From the IMG/VR virus record IMGVR_UViG_3300030520_000040, positions 1-46,729 of that record: a DNA stretch of 46,729 nt; one strand, 5' to 3'. Within the stretch, counting starts at the first letter, position 1. Each line of letters starts with the position of its first letter. Below, in pieces: positions 22,906-31,178 of the stretch. A program made the translations under genes and the position numbers. Source of the DNA: a virus. The notes below the pieces were generated by a model, which had not been told where the DNA came from, searched no databases, and worked only from the letters and a program-made list of their open reading frames with translations.

Positions 22906-23247
22906 CTACTGCTCTCCGGTGCCGCTCTTCCCGTCCGGCGAGCCTGAGCCTGAGCGCGAGCGCCCGCCAGACCGCCTGCCGCCGCTGGTCTCGCCGTCCT
23001 GGCTGTCGCTGGCGGCCTCGCTCGCCTCGGGCGCTTCCGGCTCCTGAGGCTCGGGCTCCTCACCGCACCTGCACGGCGGCGCGTGGCACTTCCCGACGTG
23101 CTCGATGTCGCCCCGGCGCATGAACGACAGCAGCAGGGACAGGGGGATCTCGAAATCCCCGCCCGGCTCGACGTGCCCCACGCCCGGGGTCTGGAATGTG
23201 GTCGCCTGCACTCCGGTGTAGCGGAGGGGGATCCGGTCGCTACTCAA
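22906..23247 (-). CDS. Small head-tail joining region protein
   Basis: 113 residues from ATG 23247 (MSSDRIPLRYTGVQATTFQT). Residues 1-50 form a compact beta unit (GVGHVEPGGDFEIPLSLLLSFMRRGDIEHV), like small actinophage head-tail proteins; a CHAPPCRC motif and an acidic/Ser/Gly-rich disordered tail follow (EPEPQEPEAPEASEAASDS...). It overlaps the HK97-gp10-like gene by 8 bases. Probably a connector accessory protein; the assignment is positional. Confidence 0.65.
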   Translation of the reverse strand: MSSDRIPLRYTGVQATTFQTPGVGHVEPGGDFEIPLSLLLSFMRRGDIEHVGKCHAPPCRCGEEPEPQEPEAPEASEAASDSQDGETSGGRRSGGRSRSGSGSPDGKSGTGEQ

Positions 23248-23686
23248 TGAAGGTGGCCTCCCTCACGGCGTCCACGAAGGACTGCAGGATCATCGTCTTC
23301 AGGGGCGCGATCGCCTTCTCGGGGAAGTCGTTCGCCTTCGTCCCCGGGTGGTTGACGCTCTTCGCGAACATGATGGGCCCGTGACCTGCGTTGGCGAACC
23401 AGCGGAGCGCCTTCGCGTTCCTCGCCGCGATGACGTGGGGGCCGGTCCCGGCGAGGACGTACGGGGCGTAGGAGGCGGTGGAGTACAGCACGACCCACAT
23501 CCGCGACGGGCCCGGCTCGAGCCGGGAGCCTATGCCCTGCCGCATCGCCCCGGTTCGGAACGGGGCGCGCATCTTCATGCTCCTGGACGCGGCCGGCTCG
23601 ACGTCCGCCGCCCACGCCCCGGAGGCGGCCTTCCAGTCGAACTTCAGGCTCCGGTCCGCGCCGGACACCGTCATCGTCATGCTCAC
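23240..23686 (-). CDS. HK97 gp10-like head-tail / tail completion protein
   Basis: 148 residues from ATG 23686, with an ATGA overlap with the upstream gene. The motif ASYAPYVLAGTGPHVIAARN and KSVNHPGTKANDFPEKAI is diagnostic for the HK97 gp10-like family (Y-x-x-YVxxGT-PHxI...HPGTKAxxF). These proteins form a ring at the head-tail interface or tail top. N-terminal RAPFRTGAMRQGIGSRLEPG fits the same family. Confidence 0.85.
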   Translation of the reverse strand: MSMTMTVSGADRSLKFDWKAASGAWAADVEPAASRSMKMRAPFRTGAMRQGIGSRLEPGPSRMWVVLYSTASYAPYVLAGTGPHVIAARNAKALRWFANAGHGPIMFAKSVNHPGTKANDFPEKAIAPLKTMILQSFVDAVREATFIE

Positions 23687-24186
23687 GACTGGACCACCTC
23701 CAGGACGTCGAGGCCGAGGCGGGCCGAGTACCAGATCATCTTCATCGAGGCGGGTGTCCGCTCGGGCGGGTAGTCGAGGTCGAACGTCTCGCCGATGGAC
23801 TGGATCTGGGTGTCCGTCTCGTTGACCGCGTTAGGCCCCATCGGCACGCCCTCGGCGGAGATGAACAGCGGCATTGTCGTGTCCATGAACGCCGACATCA
23901 CCGTGTCGATGATCAGCGGGAACGGCTCGTTCTGCCGAGCGTTGTCGGGGGTGTCGAGGTAGACGAGCCAGACGCTCACGGTCCACGGGAACTTCTTGAA
24001 GCCCGCACCGCGGGGCGCCGTCTGCCTGGCCGCCCGGAGGGAGCCGCCCCACACGTAGGCGCGGGGGCCGTCGGCCTTCTCCAGCGTCGGCGGGGTGATC
24101 CACGCGGTGATCGGGTCGACGCCGTCGATGGGGACGGCCAGGCCGTTGACGATGCCGAGGACGTACTTGCTCACCGAGTACAGCAA
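23683..24186 (-). CDS. Tail terminator-like protein
   Basis: 167 residues from a TTG start at 24186 (LLYSVSKYVLGIVNGL). Contains KFPWTVSVWLVYLDTPDNAR, PFPLIIDTVMSAFMDTTMPL and a C-terminal SMKMIWYSARLGLDVLEVV. Position between the connector and the gp10-like gene matches tail terminator proteins, which cap the tail tube and dock it to the head. The fold assignment is inferred from synteny. Confidence 0.65.
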   Translation of the reverse strand: MLYSVSKYVLGIVNGLAVPIDGVDPITAWITPPTLEKADGPRAYVWGGSLRAARQTAPRGAGFKKFPWTVSVWLVYLDTPDNARQNEPFPLIIDTVMSAFMDTTMPLFISAEGVPMGPNAVNETDTQIQSIGETFDLDYPPERTPASMKMIWYSARLGLDVLEVVQS

Positions 24187-24196
24187 GCCCGGCCCC

Positions 24197-25186
24197 CTAC
24201 ATCACCCTGCGGTAGTCGCCGAGCTTCTCCGCGAACATCTTCGCCATCGCGTCGGTGTCCATGCCGGTCGAGGAGTGCCCGCCGGAGACGTCCTGGATGG
24301 TGATCGCGTCGATGCCGCCCTCGAGCGCCTGCATCGAGCAGGCGAGGATCGCGGCCTGCATCACGTCCGCGGGGAGCGCGGAGATGAGGACGCCGTCCTG
24401 GTGGGGGAAGTTGAGCGGCGAGGACAGGGTGATCGTTCCCGGGCCGGCCTGGACGGTTCCGGCGTTGTTCGGGAGCGTGATCGGGTTGGTCGCCGACACG
24501 GACTCGACGAAAAGGGGCTCGGTCGCCGCGCCGTCGTAGGCGAACCCGGACGCCCCGGTCCACCCGGTCACGTCGTCGACGCTGAGGACGGTCTCGTCGT
24601 CGCTCACGGCTTCGGTCAGGCTCGTGTGAGGCCAGCCGTTGAAGTAGGCGAGCTGCACCCGCAGCCCGCCGCGGCCGCCGCCCCCGCGCCACCAGCCGTT
24701 CGGGGTGGGGATGCCCCGCCCGCATCCGCCCCAGGTGATCCACCCGGGGGCGATGTCGATCGTCCACCCGCCGTCGGGAGCGGTGGCGGACGCGCTGTCG
24801 CCGATCGAGATCAGGGGGTGCCGGATGTCCCACTGGCCCGAGGTGACAGGCGTCCAGACGCGGGGGAAGGCGCGGCTGGACGAAAGCTGGATCGCGAGGA
24901 CCTCGGTCACCGGCCACCGCCGCGCCTGCAGGACGCCGTTCCCGGTGTTCCCGTCGACATTGCAGCGGGGCATGCCCGGCCCGTTGAGGTACTCGACAGC
25001 GAGGGTGGAGCGGAGCACCTGCCTGCAGAAGCGGTCAACCTGCGAGGTGGCGCGCCAGCAGATGTTCGTCAGCTCGGCATTGACGGAAGCGCCGACCGCG
25101 CCCGGGGAAGGAATTATGTCCCATGAAACGCCCGTTGGTGCATTCTGGATGATTTGTGGCGTTACGTACGGTGTGCCCGTCGCCAT
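24197..25186 (-). CDS. Head-tail connector (adaptor) protein
   Basis: 329 residues from ATG 25186 (MATGTPYVTPQIIQNAPTGV). Helical ICWRATSQVDRFCRQVLRST resembles the first helices of head-tail adaptors that bind the portal; a beta-rich, Gly/Trp-rich insertion follows (GWITWGGCGRGIPTPNGWWR), and a C-terminal helix LPADVMQAAILACSMQALEG ends with DAMAKMFAEKLGDYRRVM. It would sit beneath the portal ring. Longer than typical adaptors of about 100-200 residues because of the central insertion. Confidence 0.7.
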   Translation of the reverse strand: MATGTPYVTPQIIQNAPTGVSWDIIPSPGAVGASVNAELTNICWRATSQVDRFCRQVLRSTLAVEYLNGPGMPRCNVDGNTGNGVLQARRWPVTEVLAIQLSSSRAFPRVWTPVTSGQWDIRHPLISIGDSASATAPDGGWTIDIAPGWITWGGCGRGIPTPNGWWRGGGGRGGLRVQLAYFNGWPHTSLTEAVSDDETVLSVDDVTGWTGASGFAYDGAATEPLFVESVSATNPITLPNNAGTVQAGPGTITLSSPLNFPHQDGVLISALPADVMQAAILACSMQALEGGIDAITIQDVSGGHSSTGMDTDAMAKMFAEKLGDYRRVM

Positions 25187-25214
25187 CAGCCGCCACCCCG
25201 CTTACGCCCCGGAC

Positions 25215-25220
25215 TAGCAT
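25215..25220 (+). promoter_or_regulatory. Putative leaderless promoter -10 (TAGCAT, N7, ATG)
   Basis: TAGCAT, close to the actinobacterial -10 consensus, is followed by seven bases and ATG 25228. No ribosome binding site is present. Confidence 0.5.
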
Positions 25221-25227
25221 TGACGCC

Positions 25228-25623
25228 ATGAGCGAACCCGGAGTCGTCGCCTTCGACCTGCAGCCGCCCCTGATGCCCGGCGACCCCGGGCACCCGGTCA
25301 CACCGCGCTTCTCGCCCCTGCTGGACCGCGGGGAGCGCTCGCCGATGCCCCGCTACGTCCCTGGCCCGCAGCCGGAGGGCACGGTGCGCGTGGTCCTCGA
25401 CTCCGCCGGGTGCAACGGGGAGCCCGCCAGCTTCCAGCCGTACGAGGCGTACCCGACGCTCGCCAGGCCGCACGAGGTGTTCGACGTCCCCCGCGAGCGG
25501 TACGAGCGATGGGAGGCGGCCCTGACGGCGTTCCTGGCGGTAGAGGAGGAGATCGAGGCGCTGATCGACGTCCGCGCCCGCGATCCCCTCCCGCGTCCCT
25601 CGCCGGGCCTGCCGCCTACCTGA
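25228..25623 (+). CDS. Unknown 131-residue plus-strand island protein
   Basis: ATG 25228 (MSEPGVVAFDLQPPLMPGDP) chosen because of the leaderless -10 seven bases upstream; an in-frame start at 25156 lies inside the divergent connector gene. It contains RVVLDSAGCNGEPASFQPYE and the helix RERYERWEAALTAFLAVEEE, then a Pro-rich end. I do not recognise it. It is a one-gene island and overlaps the convergent minus gene by 8 bases at its end. Confidence 0.65.
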   Translation: MSEPGVVAFDLQPPLMPGDPGHPVTPRFSPLLDRGERSPMPRYVPGPQPEGTVRVVLDSAGCNGEPASFQPYEAYPTLARPHEVFDVPRERYERWEAALTAFLAVEEEIEALIDVRARDPLPRPSPGLPPT

Positions 25624-26293
25624 TCCCGTACCAGAGCTTCGTCGCGGCGAGCGCCCACGACGTGCCCCACGTCAGCTGGGTCGACGCGCCGATCGTCGTC
25701 GGCGCCCCGGAGGACAGCGACGCCGAGTTCAGCGTGGGGACGGTCGCCGACAGGCTGCAGTTCGGGTTCATGACGGTCGCGCCGACGGAGCCGGTGGACG
25801 TTGCGGTGACGCCCGGCATGCTCGGGGTGGTACCGGTGTAGCACTGGTACACGTAGTAGGTGCCCGCGGCGAGCTGGACCGGCGTCACCCACGGGATCGA
25901 CGTCAGCCCGTTGCCCGTGACGCTCGTGTGGGACTCCGCCGTCCAGGCGACCGGGTTGACGCCGGAACCGGTGTAGAGGCCCCAGATCGCGCCGGACGGC
26001 GACCCGTACGCGGTGAGGATCACGTCCAGGTACGTGGTCAGGCCCGACACCGGGACGTTGACCCGCGTCAGGTACCCGTAGGCGGTCGTCAGGACCACCG
26101 CGGTCGCCGACAGCAGGTCCGAGGGGAGCGACTGGCCGAGGTAGCCGGCGGCCAGCGCCTGGGTGCTGACGCCCGCGACGTCGGTGATGAGGCCGTTCGC
26201 GGTCAGGGGGGCGTTGAACGTCGCCGGGTTCGCGGCGGACTCGGCGGCCAGGGGGCCGTTGCTGGTGCCGGTGACGAGCACTGAGTTCGGCAT
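25616..26293 (-). CDS. Capsid decoration or head fiber-like protein
   Basis: 225 residues from ATG 26293 (MPNSVLVTGTSNGPLAAES) behind a GGAGGT site; longer upstream in-frame starts run through a hairpin and Pro/Arg-rich sequence. The N-terminus (AAESAANPATFNAPLTANGLI) is followed by a beta-sandwich domain with AYGYLTRVNVPVSGLTTYLD and QLAAGTYYVYQCYTG, like carbohydrate-binding appendages. Placed in the head module, two genes after the capsid gene. Decoration or head-fiber role is inferred. Confidence 0.6.
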   Translation of the reverse strand: MPNSVLVTGTSNGPLAAESAANPATFNAPLTANGLITDVAGVSTQALAAGYLGQSLPSDLLSATAVVLTTAYGYLTRVNVPVSGLTTYLDVILTAYGSPSGAIWGLYTGSGVNPVAWTAESHTSVTGNGLTSIPWVTPVQLAAGTYYVYQCYTGTTPSMPGVTATSTGSVGATVMNPNCSLSATVPTLNSASLSSGAPTTIGASTQLTWGTSWALAATKLWYGIR

Positions 26294-26386
26294 GGGTTTA
26301 CCTCCGGGTGGGCGTGCGCGGGAATGCCGCGCGGGGGTCGGTCGGGCTGGGGCGGCTGCCCGGCCGCGGAGGCGGGGCATGGCGAA

Positions 26387-26414
26387 GCCCCCGGAGCGCG
26401 GCGCTCGCGGGGGC
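26387..26414 (-). terminator. GC-rich hairpin in the head operon
   Basis: GCCCCC at 26387-26392 pairs with GGGGGC at 26409-26414, with GAGCGC/GCGCTC extending the stem inward. It lies between the 162-residue head gene (ends 26433) and the decoration-like gene (ATG 26293). A terminator or attenuator that lowers downstream expression is plausible. Confidence 0.5.
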
Positions 26415-26432
26415 GGGACGGGAGGATGCGGG

Positions 26433-26921
26433 CTAGGCGGGCTTCGCCGTAGCGGGCTTCGGCGCTCGCGCGGGCTTGGGCGGGGCGGCCTGCGCGGCGC
26501 CCTCGGGCTCACCGCCGCCTGGGGGCGCAGGGCGCGCGGCCATCTCGCCGAGCTGGGCGGTCAGCGCCTCGACCTGCGCGGTCAGCCTGGCGACCGCAGG
26601 GTCGGCGGCGGACGGGGTCCCGCCGGGCTGCCCCGCCGCGAGATGCGCTGTGAGCTCGGCGAGCTGCCGGACCAGCGCCTGGTTGTCCTCCATCGCGGTG
26701 AGCATGGAAGCCGGGTCGCGGCGGCGGGCCATCTCCATCCCGTGCAGCCGGTCAGCGCGGGCTTCCTCGGTCTCCCACAGTCGCCTGCCCTTGACGGCGA
26801 AGCCGCCGAGCGCGTCGGAGACCTCGTCGGGGAAGTCGAAGCCCCCGGCCTCGTCGGGGGTGAACCGGCCGTATTCGGGGTCGACGTGCTGGTCGGCGCC
26901 CATTAGTGAGTACAGGCGCAT
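26433..26921 (-). CDS. Unknown head-module protein with coiled coil
   Basis: 162 residues from ATG 26921 (MRLYSLMGADQHVDPEYGRF). The N-terminal motif HVDPEYGRFTPDEAGGFDFP recurs in small actinophage proteins behind the capsid gene. Middle residues 85-130 are a coiled coil (MEDNQALVRQLAELTAHLAA, VARLTAQVEALTAQLGEMA), and the tail is Ala/Pro/Lys-rich. It could tether to capsid or neck, but no function is known to me. Confidence 0.65.
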   Translation of the reverse strand: MRLYSLMGADQHVDPEYGRFTPDEAGGFDFPDEVSDALGGFAVKGRRLWETEEARADRLHGMEMARRRDPASMLTAMEDNQALVRQLAELTAHLAAGQPGGTPSAADPAVARLTAQVEALTAQLGEMAARPAPPGGGEPEGAAQAAPPKPARAPKPATAKPA

Positions 26922-26950
26922 GGCACCTTCGCTTTCATTCCGGTTGGGGG

Positions 26951-26998
26951 CCGCACGGGGTCCGGGAACGGAGCAGAAAGCTCCCGGCCCCCGTGCGG
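26951..26998 (-). terminator. Large hairpin downstream of the capsid gene
   Basis: CCGCACGGGG (26951-26960) pairs perfectly with CCCCGTGCGG (26989-26998); inside, CCGG/CCGG and GAGC-AGAAA-GCTC give further stems. It lies 130 bases after the major capsid stop. Likely to attenuate transcription so that capsid mRNA is in excess, a common arrangement in phages. Confidence 0.6.
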
Positions 26999-27127
26999 CG
27001 GGTACCTTTTATCGCTTGCTTGCCGATGAATTGGCGGCCATCTGAAAAGTTTCCCGAATGTGGCTTACCGGTAATGGCCGGCACGCATTACGATTGACTG
27101 CCCAGAAATGGCGTTTAAGCAGGTGAG
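26999..27127. other. AT-richer intergenic region between capsid gene and hairpin
   Basis: About 130 bases with clearly lower GC than the rest of the window and no credible reading frame. It contains the palindrome TTACCGGTAA near 27062-27071 and, at the capsid stop codon, the 14-base palindrome GTGAGCTAGCTCAC (27123-27136). On the minus strand GATAAAAGGTACCC faintly recalls the leader TAAAGGTCCC of the HNH cassettes. It may be a control region or the scar of a lost insertion. Confidence 0.45.
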
Positions 27128-28618
27128 CTAGCTCACATTCGCCAAAACTGCCATGGCGACCGGGGCGCGGTTCGCCAGGGCGCTGACCGAGCGAATTTCG
27201 AACTCACGGCGCGGACCGCCGCCCTTCGTCCCTGCGACCCGGGCAATTCCGTAGTCGAACTGCGCGGTGTCCCGAAGGCATCGCATGGCGAGGACATTCG
27301 AGATGTTGGCCTGCGGGAACGGGACCCGGTCGGTCCTGCCGATGATGGTGCCCGGCGGGAGCGACACGTGGACCTCGATCGGGACGGTCACGCCGCCGGC
27401 GGGGGCGTTGACGATCTCCCCGACCCGGCCGCCGGCGGTGACCGAGATACGGCCCGAGGCGTCAGTGTTGAGGAAGGTCGTCGCGCTGCCGCTGCCGAGG
27501 ATCAGGTTGGCGATCTCCTGCGCCTGCGCGGCGTTGACCATGATCGCGGACGGGCTGCACTTCACCTGGTTCCACAGCGGGACGAAGATGTCCGCCTCGA
27601 TCTCGGTGATCGTGCCGCCCGTGAGGGTCAGCGCCGCGCCGTTGAGCGAGTTCCACACCGACGGGTTGGCGGTGCCGGTCCCCGGCTTGACCCACTGGCC
27701 GGTGGACGAGTAGTCGCCCGAGAGGCTCGCGAGGAACCCGTCGTAGTCGTTGGCGTTCGCCGAGCCGTTGTCGGCGGAGGCGTTGTAGGTGGGGACGCCG
27801 GGGGCGCCGTTCCAGTTCTGCGCCAGGTCCGCGATGTTCGGCAGCGCCTGGTTGGTGGTGATGACCTTCGTCATCGTGACCGCGTTGACCGTGGTCGTGG
27901 TGTAGTACCACCAGGTGACGCCGTTGCTGGACTGGAACCAGTCGTAGCAGACGGCGCCGCGGATCGCGGCCACGGTGCCGGTGACCGTGTTCGTGGAGGT
28001 GCCGGAGCCGGTCTCGATGCTGGCGCTGTTGCCCTGGCTGTTCCCGGTGCCGTAGTAGTAGCCGCTGCCGGTGCGGGCCGCGACGCCGATGTAGACGGTG
28101 GTGTTCAGGGCGATGGTGCCGCCGGTGGTCGCCGTGGTCATCGAGGGGGCCGCGGCGGCGGCGAGGGCGAACGACTGCGCGCCGAGCTGCTTGCGGTCGT
28201 CGCCGATCAGCACCTGGTTCAGGGTCTGGAAGGTCGCCACCGCGTACGGGTCGCTGAATCCCGTCGCGAAGTCGAAGGCGTCCTGCGTCACCAGGCCGGC
28301 GTAGCCGGTCGGCGCGTACTTCGCCTGGAAGTCCTGCTCGCTGAACGTCGCCTCGTTCGCCGCGAAGTCGATCCCCATGCTGGGGTCGAGCTGCGAGGAG
28401 TTGACGTTCATGAGGCTGCGCCACACTGCGAACGGGTTGCCGTCCGTGGCCTTCTCGCGGGCGACGAGGTCACGGAACGGGGTGACGACGGGGACGAGGG
28501 ACACGAGGCCGGACAGGTCGTACGACCAGATGCCCGTGGACTCGTAGATGCCCGCGGTCTGGGCCTTGGAGATCTCCGCGAGGGTCTCCTCGCTGATGTT
28601 CTGCGCTGGTGCGGTCAT
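27128..28618 (-). CDS. Major capsid protein (HK97-like)
   Basis: 496 residues from ATG 28618 with AGGAGG upstream. The N-terminal part reads YDLSGLVSLVPVVTPFRDLV then FAVWRSLMNVNSSQLDPSMG and GLVTQDAFDFATGFSDPYAV, and the C-terminal part IIGRTDRVPFPQANISNVLA then LRDTAQFDYGIARVAGTKGG, as in large actinophage capsid proteins. Residues ~165-300 hold a Thr/Ser/Gly-rich beta insertion (TTVYIGVAARTGSGYYYGTG) that probably protrudes from the capsid surface. It follows the scaffold gene and is set off by hairpins on both sides. Confidence 0.87.
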   Translation of the reverse strand: MTAPAQNISEETLAEISKAQTAGIYESTGIWSYDLSGLVSLVPVVTPFRDLVAREKATDGNPFAVWRSLMNVNSSQLDPSMGIDFAANEATFSEQDFQAKYAPTGYAGLVTQDAFDFATGFSDPYAVATFQTLNQVLIGDDRKQLGAQSFALAAAAAPSMTTATTGGTIALNTTVYIGVAARTGSGYYYGTGNSQGNSASIETGSGTSTNTVTGTVAAIRGAVCYDWFQSSNGVTWWYYTTTTVNAVTMTKVITTNQALPNIADLAQNWNGAPGVPTYNASADNGSANANDYDGFLASLSGDYSSTGQWVKPGTGTANPSVWNSLNGAALTLTGGTITEIEADIFVPLWNQVKCSPSAIMVNAAQAQEIANLILGSGSATTFLNTDASGRISVTAGGRVGEIVNAPAGGVTVPIEVHVSLPPGTIIGRTDRVPFPQANISNVLAMRCLRDTAQFDYGIARVAGTKGGGPRREFEIRSVSALANRAPVAMAVLANVS

Positions 28619-28648
28619 GCGGGATGCCTCCTTTCGGGGGGCATGCGA

Positions 28649-28680
28649 AAGCCCCCGCGGGCGGGTGCCTGCGAGGGCTT
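28649..28680 (-). terminator. Hairpin between scaffold and capsid genes
   Basis: AAGCCC (28649-28654) pairs with GGGCTT (28675-28680) with an inner CGC/GCG stem. It sits 30 bases upstream of the capsid ATG and 38 bases past the scaffold stop. It could process or end the scaffold mRNA and shield the 5' end of capsid mRNA. Confidence 0.5.
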
Positions 28681-28717
28681 CGGGGACTGCTGCTATCGGG
28701 GGGCGGTCCGCTTGCGG

Positions 28718-30937
28718 TTACGCGCGGAGCGGGGCCGGAGTCGGGCGGGCCGCGTGGATGGCGGTCAGCGCGGCGATCGCGTCGCCCTGAAGGCCCTTGG
28801 CGATCTCGTTCTGCGCGCCGGCGTCGGGGGCGGCGTACATCTCCCGCTTGCGCTCGAGCGCCTTGGCGACGTCGACCTGCCCGTTCGCCCTTCCCTGGTC
28901 CTGGCCGCGCATCTGCTCGGCCGGGGGGACCGCCCCGTTGGTGAACACCTTCGGCGCCGCAGGCGTGTTCTCCACCGTCTCCAGGCGCGACTTCAGCACG
29001 TCGATCTCCTCCGCCAGCCCAGCCTTGTCAGCCGCCATCTTGGCGATGACCTCCTGGTGGGCGGCGCCCTGAGTCTCGAGCGCTTCCGCTGCCGCGTCCC
29101 GGGCGATGCTCTTGAGCACGTCCTGCGTCACTGTGATCACGTTCTCGTCCGCCGCCTTGCCGACCGCGTCGGCGGGGGTGCCGGCGTCGGCGGAGGGCTG
29201 CGGGGTCATGTCGCCGGCTGCGGGGGCCGCAGCAGCGGCGGGGCCGGGCTGCATGTCGCCGTCGCCGTCGTCACTGGAGCCGCCGCCCGCCCCGGCTACC
29301 GGGGTGATGTCGGCGGGGTCGACGATGCCGACGAGGTTGCCGTTCTCGTCGAAGACGGCCTGCATGGTGACCTTGCCGTCCCCGTCGCCGTCGGCCTTGG
29401 CGACCTGCTGGACGATCGCCTCGGGACGGGCGAGGCCGAGGAGCCTGCCAGGAGGCTGGCCGTAGACGGCGACCTGGAGCGAGGCCTTGACGACGGCGCG
29501 GCCGGGGGCGTCGCCGGGGCGGGCGTCCTGCGGTCCGTCGCCGGGCAGCGCGGAGTCCGGGCCGGTCGTGCGCGGCTGCCCCATGCCGGTCGTGCCGCCC
29601 GCGTTCACGGGGCCGGTGTTCCGGGCCTGGTCCTCGGGGGACATCGCGGTCTTGGCGACCGGGCCGGGGCGGGCGAGCGTGTCAGCCGCGGAGCCCTGGG
29701 CCAGCTGCTTGCCCCGCAGGTCGATTGTGTGGTTGGGCATAGCGCCCTCCGTTTCCTTGGCGACCGGCTGGTCAGGTGCGGCGGGCGCCGCAGGCAGGCT
29801 GGCGAGCACGTCCCCGAGCGCCCCGTAGGCGTCCCGGATGCGGCTCTCGTTCACCGACGACAGGACCCGGCCTGACTTCGCGACCGCGGTCAGACCCTCG
29901 ATCACGCCGAGAGGGGCCGGGTCGAAGACGGCGAGGGCCTTGCACATCTCGGCCATCTCCGCGCCGAGCTCGGCCTCGGCCATCTCCCCTGCGGCGAACA
30001 CGGCGAGGGTGCTGATGACGTAGTCGACGGCGCACGCGGCGTCCTCGAGGTCGAACGCGTTCTCCGCGTCGGACGGGTCGGCGCTGGCGGCCTCGAGCAT
30101 CTCCCGCTCGGCGAGGATCCCGAGGGCGTTCTTGAGGCGGGCCGCGATGCTCAGCCACTTGGCCGCGGTGGCGGCGTCGATCGCCTCCCACGCCGGGGAG
30201 CCGGGGTCCGTCGGGTCGCCGGGGACCTCCATCTCCATGTCAGGCATCGCCATCGGCGTCGGCGGGTCCATGCCGTCCATGCCGTCATCGAGGGGCATAG
30301 CGTCCCCGGCGGCGTCCATCAGGTCCTTGGCGACAGCTTCAGCGGGCACGGCGGCCTCCTTGGCGACGTCGCCCTTCAGGGAGCCGTCAGAGTTCCAGTT
30401 GTCGGGGATTTCCGAGGAAGCGCCGAGAGACTTCGCGCGGGTGATGATGTGCTTCCGGATCGCGTTGTGGCTCGCGCCGCCCCGGCCCACCGCGTGAATG
30501 GCCTTGCCGAGGTCCGCCTTGTCGGCGATGGGGTAGCTGCCGTCGGGCATCGCGGCGCCGGAGGCGGCCTTCTTGTCCCGGTCGGCGGTGTCGTTCTTGG
30601 CCTTCTCGACGTCGCCGGGCGCGTTCTCGTCCGGGGCCTCCGCCTTGCGGACCGACGAGGCGTGGATGAACGCGGCCATCGCAGCCGGGGAGCCGGACAG
30701 GTGGATGCCGTTCGGGAGGGCGACGCGGCCGTTCTCGGTTTCTGGCACGGTGGCCTCCTCGGTCGAGGTCTTCGCGATCAGGTCGCGCACGTAGTCGGCG
30801 TCCAGCAGCCCGGCGCCGGCCTGCTTGGCGATCAGGAACCTCGTCCCGTTGGCCGCGTTCTTCACGAGGTCGACGCGGTCGGGGTGGAAGTCGACGAGCT
30901 GGGTGAACTCGTCCTCGTCGCCTGCCGGCATCGTCAC
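28718..30937 (-). CDS. Large scaffold-like head morphogenesis protein with DUF6582-like segment
   Basis: 739 residues from GTG 30937 (GGGAGG upstream). Residues 125-180 (MPDGSYPIADKADLGKAIHA, GGASHNAIRKHIITRAKSLG) match a DUF6582-like motif recurrent in actinophage head proteins. A middle part is acidic and Met/Pro-rich; the C-terminal third has a coiled coil (AADKAGLAEEIDVLKSRLET) just before the capsid gene, as in scaffolds. The tripeptide VAK (or IAK) recurs about ten times, often between domains. Preceded by a protease gene, it is probably processed during maturation. The scaffold role is inferred. Confidence 0.65.
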   Translation of the reverse strand: MTMPAGDEDEFTQLVDFHPDRVDLVKNAANGTRFLIAKQAGAGLLDADYVRDLIAKTSTEEATVPETENGRVALPNGIHLSGSPAAMAAFIHASSVRKAEAPDENAPGDVEKAKNDTADRDKKAASGAAMPDGSYPIADKADLGKAIHAVGRGGASHNAIRKHIITRAKSLGASSEIPDNWNSDGSLKGDVAKEAAVPAEAVAKDLMDAAGDAMPLDDGMDGMDPPTPMAMPDMEMEVPGDPTDPGSPAWEAIDAATAAKWLSIAARLKNALGILAEREMLEAASADPSDAENAFDLEDAACAVDYVISTLAVFAAGEMAEAELGAEMAEMCKALAVFDPAPLGVIEGLTAVAKSGRVLSSVNESRIRDAYGALGDVLASLPAAPAAPDQPVAKETEGAMPNHTIDLRGKQLAQGSAADTLARPGPVAKTAMSPEDQARNTGPVNAGGTTGMGQPRTTGPDSALPGDGPQDARPGDAPGRAVVKASLQVAVYGQPPGRLLGLARPEAIVQQVAKADGDGDGKVTMQAVFDENGNLVGIVDPADITPVAGAGGGSSDDGDGDMQPGPAAAAAPAAGDMTPQPSADAGTPADAVGKAADENVITVTQDVLKSIARDAAAEALETQGAAHQEVIAKMAADKAGLAEEIDVLKSRLETVENTPAAPKVFTNGAVPPAEQMRGQDQGRANGQVDVAKALERKREMYAAPDAGAQNEIAKGLQGDAIAALTAIHAARPTPAPLRA

Positions 30938-30956
30938 GGGGCCTCCCTCGCGGGGC

Positions 30957-30962
30957 TACAGT
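30957..30962 (+). promoter_or_regulatory. Putative leaderless promoter -10 (TACAGT, N6, ATG)
   Basis: TACAGT is followed by six bases and ATG 30969. No ribosome site separates them. It lies in the 31-base divergent gap to the scaffold GTG. Confidence 0.5.
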
Positions 30963-30968
30963 GCGGGC

Positions 30969-31178
30969 ATGAGCGGCAACGGACTTGACGACCTCAAGCG
31001 GGTAATCGGCAGGCTGCGATGGGCGCTGGCCGGGCTGAACCTTGCGGTCGTCTTCCTCGGCGGGGCGGTGACCTATGCCGGCGTGAGGACCGGCCATCCT
31101 GTGCTCGCGGGGGCGTGCGCCTTGCTGAGCGCGGCGACCTTGGCGGCGCTTCCGATCGCCTGGAGGAAGACGCGATGA
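30969..31178 (+). CDS. Small two-helix membrane protein
   Basis: 69 residues from ATG 30969 (MSGNGLDDLKRVIGRLRWAL). Two hydrophobic segments are visible, LAGLNLAVVFLGGAVTYAG and VLAGACALLSAATLAALPI, with a basic end WRKTR. Leaderless-type start and ATGA coupling to the next gene. A membrane-acting moron product (for example superinfection exclusion) is conceivable but unproven. Confidence 0.65.
   Translation: MSGNGLDDLKRVIGRLRWALAGLNLAVVFLGGAVTYAGVRTGHPVLAGACALLSAATLAALPIAWRKTR

Noticed and set aside
22880-23047. Plus-strand frame GTGA-coupled to the last gene of the 20.9-22.9 kb island
   Set aside because: Nearly all of it is antisense to the well-supported minus gene 22906-23247, and its Pro/Glu/Arg-rich sequence is what the complement of that gene's disordered tail would give.
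27368-29875. Long plus-strand open frame opposite the capsid and scaffold genes
   Set aside because: Composition is that of an antisense shadow (Arg/Gly/Asp/Val repeats) and it spans two unrelated minus genes and a hairpin.
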